Source: Brumimicrobium sp040882265
Lineage (GTDB): Bacteria > Bacteroidota > Bacteroidia > Flavobacteriales_D > Crocinitomicaceae
DNA length: 37,588 nt
NCBI GenBank assembly: GCA_040882265.1
Contig: JBBEBO010000051.1
Coordinates: forward strand, 1-37,588
Reading direction: 5' to 3'
In this document: one piece after another, positions 32,974 through 37,588 of the stretch
How the letters are laid out: each line of letters starts with the position of its first letter
How positions within the stretch are numbered: the stretch's first letter is position 1
Program-made: the position numbers and the translations under genes
Notes under the pieces: model-generated
Databases searched by the model: none
Told to the model about the DNA's origin: nothing
Seen by the model: only the letters and a program-made list of their open reading frames with translations

Positions 32974-33525
32974 ATGGATTTTATAGATTTAATCTTACTG
33001 GGAGTAATCATTGGGAGCAATAATTTAGCTGTTTCCTTTGCGCTTGGCGCTTTAAAAACTAAAAAGTACCATTCACGCATTATCATCGTGTTTGGTATTT
33101 TTGAATTTTTCATTCCACTTATTGGTTTATTGATTGGTAGATACTTTACAAGTATTATTGATGATTACGCTTATATAGTCGGAACAATTATCCTTATTTC
33201 CCTTGGATTAATCACAATAGGTTCCTCATTTATCAAAAGAGACAACACACTAAAACTTTCACAACAAATCACCAGTTATAAAGGAATTATCTCACTTGCT
33301 ATGGGGCTAAGTCTAGATAATTTGATTGTAGGTTTTAGCATGGGTTTAAGAAATGTGGAACCTTTTCTCTTGGCGGGAGTTATTGCTACTTTTTCAGTCG
33401 TATTTGCTTTTGTTGGTTTAAAAACAGGAAAGTATTTAAGTAAAAACTTTCAAACTATTACAAAGATATCAGCAGGAATTCTTTTGGTTTTGTTGGGGTT
33501 TGCTACATATTTTGGTTGGATTTGA
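32974..33525 (+). CDS. MntP-like manganese efflux protein (DUF204)
   Basis: 183 residues, six membrane helices in two related halves (about 5-25, 38-56, 65-83 and 105-123, 130-150, 163-181). The halves carry GSNNLAVSFALGAL and GLSLDNLIVGFSMGL, the duplicated MntP signature. The second Asp (D115) is kept, but the first-half Asp of classical MntP is Asn here (N16 or N17). This may be a divergent subfamily with altered ion preference. It follows the pirin gene by 21 bp and is probably cotranscribed with it. Confidence 0.8.
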   Translation: MDFIDLILLGVIIGSNNLAVSFALGALKTKKYHSRIIIVFGIFEFFIPLIGLLIGRYFTSIIDDYAYIVGTIILISLGLITIGSSFIKRDNTLKLSQQITSYKGIISLAMGLSLDNLIVGFSMGLRNVEPFLLAGVIATFSVVFAFVGLKTGKYLSKNFQTITKISAGILLVLLGFATYFGWI

Positions 33526-33564
33526 TAGCATAGCATCAAGAAACACAAGTAAAAGTAAAATAGG

Positions 33565-33635
33565 TTTGGTTCATTTACCAAAATTCATAAAAACCTAAAA
33601 TCAGAATGTGAAGGTTATTTCAAGGTTCACATTCT
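33565..33635 (+). terminator. two hairpins after the MntP-like gene
   Basis: TTTGGT/ACCAAA (33565-33570, 33577-33582) overlaps a longer AGGTTT/AAACCT pairing. A perfect 10-bp stem AGAATGTGAA (33603-33612) / TTCACATTCT (33626-33635) follows. Only a weak T-rich stretch comes after it. This could be a terminator or a regulatory leader of the next gene. Confidence 0.4.
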
Positions 33636-33735
33636 ATCATTCCATTTTCAACACTCCATACTTAAAGAAAAAAGTCGCCTAAATTACACTTTGGAATGGA
33701 TATTGATTGAGGTGAGGAAATTATTAAAAAACTAT

Positions 33736-35439
33736 ATGATGAAAACAATTTTACTATTTGGAACAATTTTAATAGCTGGATCCCTTTATGGACAGCGGAC
33801 AGGTACAGACAAAGCAAAAATGGAATTCACCCAGTACCCAACAGTACCTATTGAGGGAATAGAGAAACTAGGAATTCAGGTTTACACTGCAGATCTTCCT
33901 TTTAACAAAGATACACTAAGGTTATATCTTGGAAACATGGATATCTTGAAATCTGATGTAGAAAGTGTATCTAAAGTAGGTTATGGTGGATTAAACGAAG
34001 TAACGCTAGTAGGTGGTGAAGGTGATATAACAATCGAAATGGCTATTGGTGAGCCTTTTGTCGCTTCCAAAGAACAGAAAACATCTTCTTGCATGGTTGC
34101 TAAAGATGGCTGTACTCAGTATTATTACGAAGTAGTTTACCGTATGCCAGCGATCGTACAAGCTAAAAATGCTGAAGGTGTATTGGACACTTGGGAATTA
34201 GAACCTGAAATGAAACTTCAGTTCGGAAATGAGCAAGTAGAAAAGCACAAGAAAACAGGAAAAGGTTCTACTACTTCAATTCAAGTGGTTAACTACACAA
34301 GTGAAGAAGACTTAAATAAAGCTTTTAGCAAAATGGGAGAAGCTTCACTCGTTCGTAAAGGAATGGTCAATCACATTGGTAATTTGGCTGAGAGTATTTA
34401 TGAACGTCTATTTTTTGAAGAAACAAAATTGAAATTAGAAATTGGGTACGGCAAAGGCAGAGCTACTGACTACACTGAAACAGAAGAAGCTTCCGCGAAT
34501 GCAGTTGCTGCATTAGAAAGTGAAGATTACAGCTCTCTAAAGAATTCAATTACAGTTTGGGAGTCATGGTTAGAGCGCTACGATGCTGATGATAGAAAAG
34601 CAGCCGTTAACGACAAAGTAGCACAAGTACTTCACGAAAACTTAAGTATTGCTTATACATTCACTGGAGATTTTGATAAAGCTCGTAAGTACTCGGATAA
34701 AGCATTAGAATTTGCACAATCAGGAATGGTACAACAAAACGAAGTGACTCGACTTAAAGAGTTCAGTGAATTTATAGACAAACAAGAAAAAGTTAAAAAA
34801 CATAATAGTTCTTTAACACCAAAGAACCTTGTAACTGCTCCTGATATTAAAAAGTTACTTGTTAGAAGAAAGTTTAATAAAGACATCGATTTTCTAATTG
34901 CAGAAGACAAATACAATGCAATTCAGAAAAATCATGGGGCAAGTTCAGAAAATAAAGAAAGTGGTGAAGAAACTTTAGAAAGTTTATTACATCAATCTGA
35001 TGGTGATGGTGATGGAAAAGATGATAACGAAGAAATCTCATTAGATGGACGTGTAGAAAATGATATGTTAGTGTTAAGTGCACTTGTTGATGCAAACATG
35101 AAAGGAAAAGCACTTCCAAATTCAATCTGCGAATATCCTGAAATTAAAACAATTAGAGCTAGAAACATAGGCTTAACAAGTCTTCCCGATTGTATGAATG
35201 AACTTACAAAGTTGGAGAAACTGTATATAAACAATAATACTTTTGAAGAGTTGCCAGATATGTTTGGTTCAATGAAAGACTTAAAGGTTTTGGATATCTC
35301 AAATAATAATTTAAAAACTTTGCCAGAGTCTATTTATACATTAACACACTTAAAAAAGATATTTGTTTCAGGCAATCAACTATCTGACGATGATATGAAA
35401 AAGTTGGAAGAAGCTCTTCCAAAAACTAAGTTTAAGTAA
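33736..35439 (+). CDS. exported protein with C-terminal leucine-rich repeats
   Basis: 567 residues from the ATG at 33736, where a signal peptide begins (MMKTILLFGTILIAGSLYGQ). An upstream TTG at 33691 would precede the signal peptide and is unlikely. The first part (about 20-190) is beta-rich and holds two nearby cysteines in SCMVAKDGCTQYY. The middle (about 230-370) is helical and TPR-like. An acidic SDGDGDGKDDNEE segment (about 425-440) could bind calcium. The end (about 465-560) has at least four leucine-rich repeats of the LTSLPDCMNELTKLEKLYIN type. It is probably a cell-envelope protein with a binding role. A terminator follows. Confidence 0.82.
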   Translation: MMKTILLFGTILIAGSLYGQRTGTDKAKMEFTQYPTVPIEGIEKLGIQVYTADLPFNKDTLRLYLGNMDILKSDVESVSKVGYGGLNEVTLVGGEGDITIEMAIGEPFVASKEQKTSSCMVAKDGCTQYYYEVVYRMPAIVQAKNAEGVLDTWELEPEMKLQFGNEQVEKHKKTGKGSTTSIQVVNYTSEEDLNKAFSKMGEASLVRKGMVNHIGNLAESIYERLFFEETKLKLEIGYGKGRATDYTETEEASANAVAALESEDYSSLKNSITVWESWLERYDADDRKAAVNDKVAQVLHENLSIAYTFTGDFDKARKYSDKALEFAQSGMVQQNEVTRLKEFSEFIDKQEKVKKHNSSLTPKNLVTAPDIKKLLVRRKFNKDIDFLIAEDKYNAIQKNHGASSENKESGEETLESLLHQSDGDGDGKDDNEEISLDGRVENDMLVLSALVDANMKGKALPNSICEYPEIKTIRARNIGLTSLPDCMNELTKLEKLYINNNTFEELPDMFGSMKDLKVLDISNNNLKTLPESIYTLTHLKKIFVSGNQLSDDDMKKLEEALPKTKFK

Positions 35440-35447
35440 TTTTTATC

Positions 35448-35496
35448 TCCCTTCCTCTTTGTTCTTTTTTAAAGAATAATTGAGGGAGGGATTTTT
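35448..35496 (+). terminator. terminator of the LRR-protein gene
   Basis: TCCCTTCCTC (35448-35457) pairs with GAGGGAGGGA (35482-35491), ten pairs with one G-U, and TTCTTT/AAAGAA pair inside. Five Ts follow. Confidence 0.8.
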
Positions 35497-35512
35497 GATT
35501 TAAAGACTGCTT

Positions 35513-35983
35513 TTAATTTTTATTATTTAAAAGTAAATTCCCTTTATTTACACTGAAGCCTTTTACCCAATTATACCTAATTGTTATAATCACAGTTAAA
35601 GCAATTGTTATAACTCTAAAAATATTCACGTACAATCCACCCATAGCGTTTTCGCTTACATCAAACAAAGCCCAAGATAAGTTCATTAAAATATGTAGAA
35701 AAATAGGAACCCATAAGCTATTGTTCCACTCAATATAAAGCCATGCAAACCAAACAGCACCAATGGATGTTACCAAGAATATTCCAGTTGATTCGAGCAG
35801 AGAACTTCCTTGATAAATATGAGCGAATCCAAAAATAACAGCACCAATGAGTGTGGCAGGAATAAATCCCCTACACAATTTTCTAAATAATAATCCAAAC
35901 AAAAAACCTCTAAAGAGAAATTCTTCCATAAATCCTGCAAAAAACGTTTTATCTGCGAGGTTTAATGCGCTTAAATTAAGCAT
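35513..35983 (-). CDS. short CPBP-family intramembrane metalloprotease
   Basis: 156 residues. It carries the CPBP (Abi, CAAX-protease-like) active-site blocks: EEFLFRG (E20, E21, R25), FGFAHIYQG (H55) and FLHILMNL (H97). Family members are usually well over 200 residues, with several membrane helices before the EExxxR motif. Here only 19 residues precede it. The preceding gene ends 8 bp upstream, so no hidden N-terminal part exists in this frame. It may be a truncated gene or a minimal form. The catalytic residues are intact. It is cotranscribed with the beta-barrel gene upstream. Confidence 0.8.
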   Translation of the reverse strand: MLNLSALNLADKTFFAGFMEEFLFRGFLFGLLFRKLCRGFIPATLIGAVIFGFAHIYQGSSLLESTGIFLVTSIGAVWFAWLYIEWNNSLWVPIFLHILMNLSWALFDVSENAMGGLYVNIFRVITIALTVIITIRYNWVKGFSVNKGNLLLNNKN

Positions 35984-35991
35984 ATATTTAG

Positions 35992-36708
35992 TTAAATCCT
36001 AATGCCTGTTGATATTCCAAGCGATAAAATATTTCGATTTAACGAAGCATTCTTTGAAACACCTAAAACTCCCATCTGAACATAAGGATGTACAAATAAA
36101 GTTATTTTATCAGTGTTTAAATAATCCATTCCAAAACCAAGATTTCCAAAAACATTGAAAGTTCGAAAATCTGTTGAATTATCTTCGTTGACTTCCCTCT
36201 CTTTAGTTCCATCAGCATAAAACAATTTACTGGTAGTCGTATTTGAAATATTAATGATGCCACTTACACCGAGTAAAATGTAGAACTGATTCTTAAATTT
36301 ATATTTATAATACACTGGAATTTCCAAATTGTGATGATTGTAAATAAACTGTCCTTCTGTTGGTTGATCTGGATCATTCTCTTGTATTCCTAAAACTGGA
36401 TCTACGTTGAATATTAAATCCATCTTTTTAGTTCGCTGCCCATTATTTTGATAGCCCAATCCAAAACCTATTGCAGATTTTGTATTTAACTTGTATTCGA
36501 CAAAAAGATTTCCGCTTATAGACGGCTTGCCTCTTTCTATATTACTAAATCCATTTTGAACCGAACCAGGCGTAGATCCATCATTTGACATCATTCCAAA
36601 CGAATAACTTGGATACAAGTTAATTCCAAAATCAAATTTACTCTCTTGTGCTTGGATCGTTACTAAGCAAAATAGCATGAATAATAAAGAAAAGTATGTG
36701 GTTCTCAT
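35992..36708 (-). CDS. outer-membrane beta-barrel protein (PorT/OMP_b-brl-like)
   Basis: 238 residues. A signal peptide ends at IQA-QESK. The mature chain alternates in about eight to ten amphipathic strands, such as FDFGINLYPSYSFGM, VEYKLNTKSAIGFGLGYQN and YYKYKFKNQFYILLGVSG. It ends in SLGISTGIRI, as in small Bacteroidota barrels of the outer membrane protein beta-barrel families. A specific role cannot be assigned. The CPBP gene follows 8 bp later. Confidence 0.8.
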   Translation of the reverse strand: MRTTYFSLLFMLFCLVTIQAQESKFDFGINLYPSYSFGMMSNDGSTPGSVQNGFSNIERGKPSISGNLFVEYKLNTKSAIGFGLGYQNNGQRTKKMDLIFNVDPVLGIQENDPDQPTEGQFIYNHHNLEIPVYYKYKFKNQFYILLGVSGIINISNTTTSKLFYADGTKEREVNEDNSTDFRTFNVFGNLGFGMDYLNTDKITLFVHPYVQMGVLGVSKNASLNRNILSLGISTGIRI

Positions 36709-36740
36709 ATTTAAGTTTTAATATGGATCAATAACGAGGG

Positions 36741-36764
36741 AAATAGAAAAATGTTTTTCTATTT
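36741..36764 (-). terminator. AT-rich hairpin after the lipoprotein gene
   Basis: AAATAGAAAAA (36741-36751), TG, TTTTTCTATTT (36754-36764): a perfect 11-bp stem, 8 bp past the lipoprotein stop. It has no separate T-run, but the stem's own T-rich arm may serve. It also lies in the leader of the beta-barrel gene. Confidence 0.5.
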
Positions 36765-36771
36765 AAAAAGT

Positions 36772-37569
36772 TTAATTGTCAGGAACTCTCAAATAAAAAG
36801 AGCTTGATTTTTCAAAGTCAGAGAACATAATTACTTCTCCGTTTTCATCTCTCAAAAACCACTTTCCTTGTTTTGTTTCATCATATTTAACCTGTTCAAA
36901 ATGTCTTGTATCAATTTCTTTAATATTGCTCACGTAAAACTCATGATCCACATAAAATTCTTCTTCAAAATTTTCACTGTCTGAAAAAGAAAGGAAATTT
37001 CTAAAAACAATAGGTGATGTTTCTTTTGAATAATCTAACTCGTAAACTTTAGTCATTTTATTCGGTTTATCATTTCTAGGAACTTCGGTATACTTTTCCG
37101 TTTTATTAAATTTATATTCATCATAAGGATAAATATAAAGCTGTGATCGCGTATACTTTGATCGTGGCGGTATAAATGTGATTCGTTCCGCCTTCGTGGT
37201 AGATGAGACAATCGTTCCTTCCGTTGTTTTGCCCGGCACAAAAGGAATCGCATAGTAATAGCTCTCGTAATATGCCTTTGACTCTGTATGTTCTTGATCA
37301 ATCCAATAATTTAACTTCACCGAATTATCGATATATGAAGATTTTTTCCAGTCTACATATAGAGGAACGTCTAATTTATTGAAAATAGTAAAGGTCATCA
37401 ACCCCTTTTCCGCCCAAAAGTCATAAGTAATTTGCAACGAATCATTTTCAAACACATACGCATTTTCTTCTAACTGAATGTCGGAACTCTTTGTTTCAAA
37501 TACTTGAACATAAGTTTTACAACTAAGTAAGAGTATAAGAAGCAAAGCAAGTCCTGTGATTTTCTTCAT
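36772..37569 (-). CDS. lipoprotein of unknown function
   Basis: 265 residues. The signal peptide MKKITGLALLLILLLSC ends in lipobox LLSC (C17). The mature part is beta-rich, with NDSLQITYDFWAEKGLMTFTIFNKLDVPLYVDW, a segment typical of small Bacteroidota lipoproteins that carry an Ig-like or CohE-type fold. It also has many Tyr and Phe residues. No family is recognised with confidence. It is complete: the ATG lies 19 bp from the window edge and the promoter is outside or at the edge. Confidence 0.78.
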   Translation of the reverse strand: MKKITGLALLLILLLSCKTYVQVFETKSSDIQLEENAYVFENDSLQITYDFWAEKGLMTFTIFNKLDVPLYVDWKKSSYIDNSVKLNYWIDQEHTESKAYYESYYYAIPFVPGKTTEGTIVSSTTKAERITFIPPRSKYTRSQLYIYPYDEYKFNKTEKYTEVPRNDKPNKMTKVYELDYSKETSPIVFRNFLSFSDSENFEEEFYVDHEFYVSNIKEIDTRHFEQVKYDETKQGKWFLRDENGEVIMFSDFEKSSSFYLRVPDN

Positions 37570-37588
37570 GTTGATTAATTTTAATGTA

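Noticed and set aside
34874..35125. His/Leu-rich minus-strand frame inside the LRR-protein gene
   Set aside because: Arises from the GATGGTGATGGTGATGG tract read backwards; the plus-strand protein is well supported.

Overview
The window reads as chromosome of an AT-rich Bacteroidota, most likely a Flavobacteriales member near the Cryomorphaceae/Crocinitomicaceae. This rests on gene content (TamL-type outer-membrane lipoprotein, DUF4494, DUF2007, FadL-like porin, editing-free prolyl-tRNA synthetase), on the gene order rsfS-ftsH-DUF2007-cdsA-psd, on weak Shine-Dalgarno sequences, and on several promoters of the Bacteroidota type (TTTG, about 19-21 nt, TAnnTTTG). One 100-base run of N at 16339-16438 marks a scaffold join inside a tRNA-Glu gene.

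Layout. 1-1632: ECF sigma factor with a translationally coupled membrane anti-sigma-like protein. 1629-4727: RecD-like helicase, ElbB, a DCC-type thiol oxidoreductase and a tiny secreted Lys/Cys-rich protein. 4758-9924 (minus): rsfS-ftsH-DUF2007-cdsA and psd, with cdsA and psd separated by a 0.9-kb gene-free region made of nested repeat elements. 9997-13649: birA, a coiled-coil membrane protein, acsA and an HD hydrolase. 13706-16294: OmpA-like protein, hemE, rpsT. 16322-16596: tRNA-Glu array. 16687-18838: unknown protein and proS. 18981-21659: surface lipoprotein and FadL-like protein. 21818-30193: helical unknown protein, glucosaminidase with LysM domains, DUF4494-pdxH-M16 peptidase cluster, tamL. 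30569-33525: SpoU/TrmH methyltransferase, Tat-exported pirin, MntP-like transporter. 33736-37569: LRR protein, short CPBP protease, beta-barrel protein and a lipoprotein.

The genes are mostly housekeeping: translation, envelope biogenesis, phospholipid and heme synthesis. I see no phage, CRISPR, toxin or defence locus. The unusual material is intergenic. A non-autonomous element family with CAGGGCAAACGC-type terminal inverted repeats occurs twice, in opposite orientations (5671-6102 and 31433-31624), each flanked by a 10-bp duplication (8/10 and 10/10). The first copy is itself interrupted by a different 210-bp inverted-repeat element flanked by perfect 8-bp TTAATTAA repeats. The second lies between two inverted arms whose hairpin stems differ while their flanks are conserved. 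A third inverted-repeat element (30402-30547) ends 21 bp before a methyltransferase start. Other points of note are an 18-bp perfect palindrome at the pirin promoter and a hemE promoter that predicts a leaderless mRNA.
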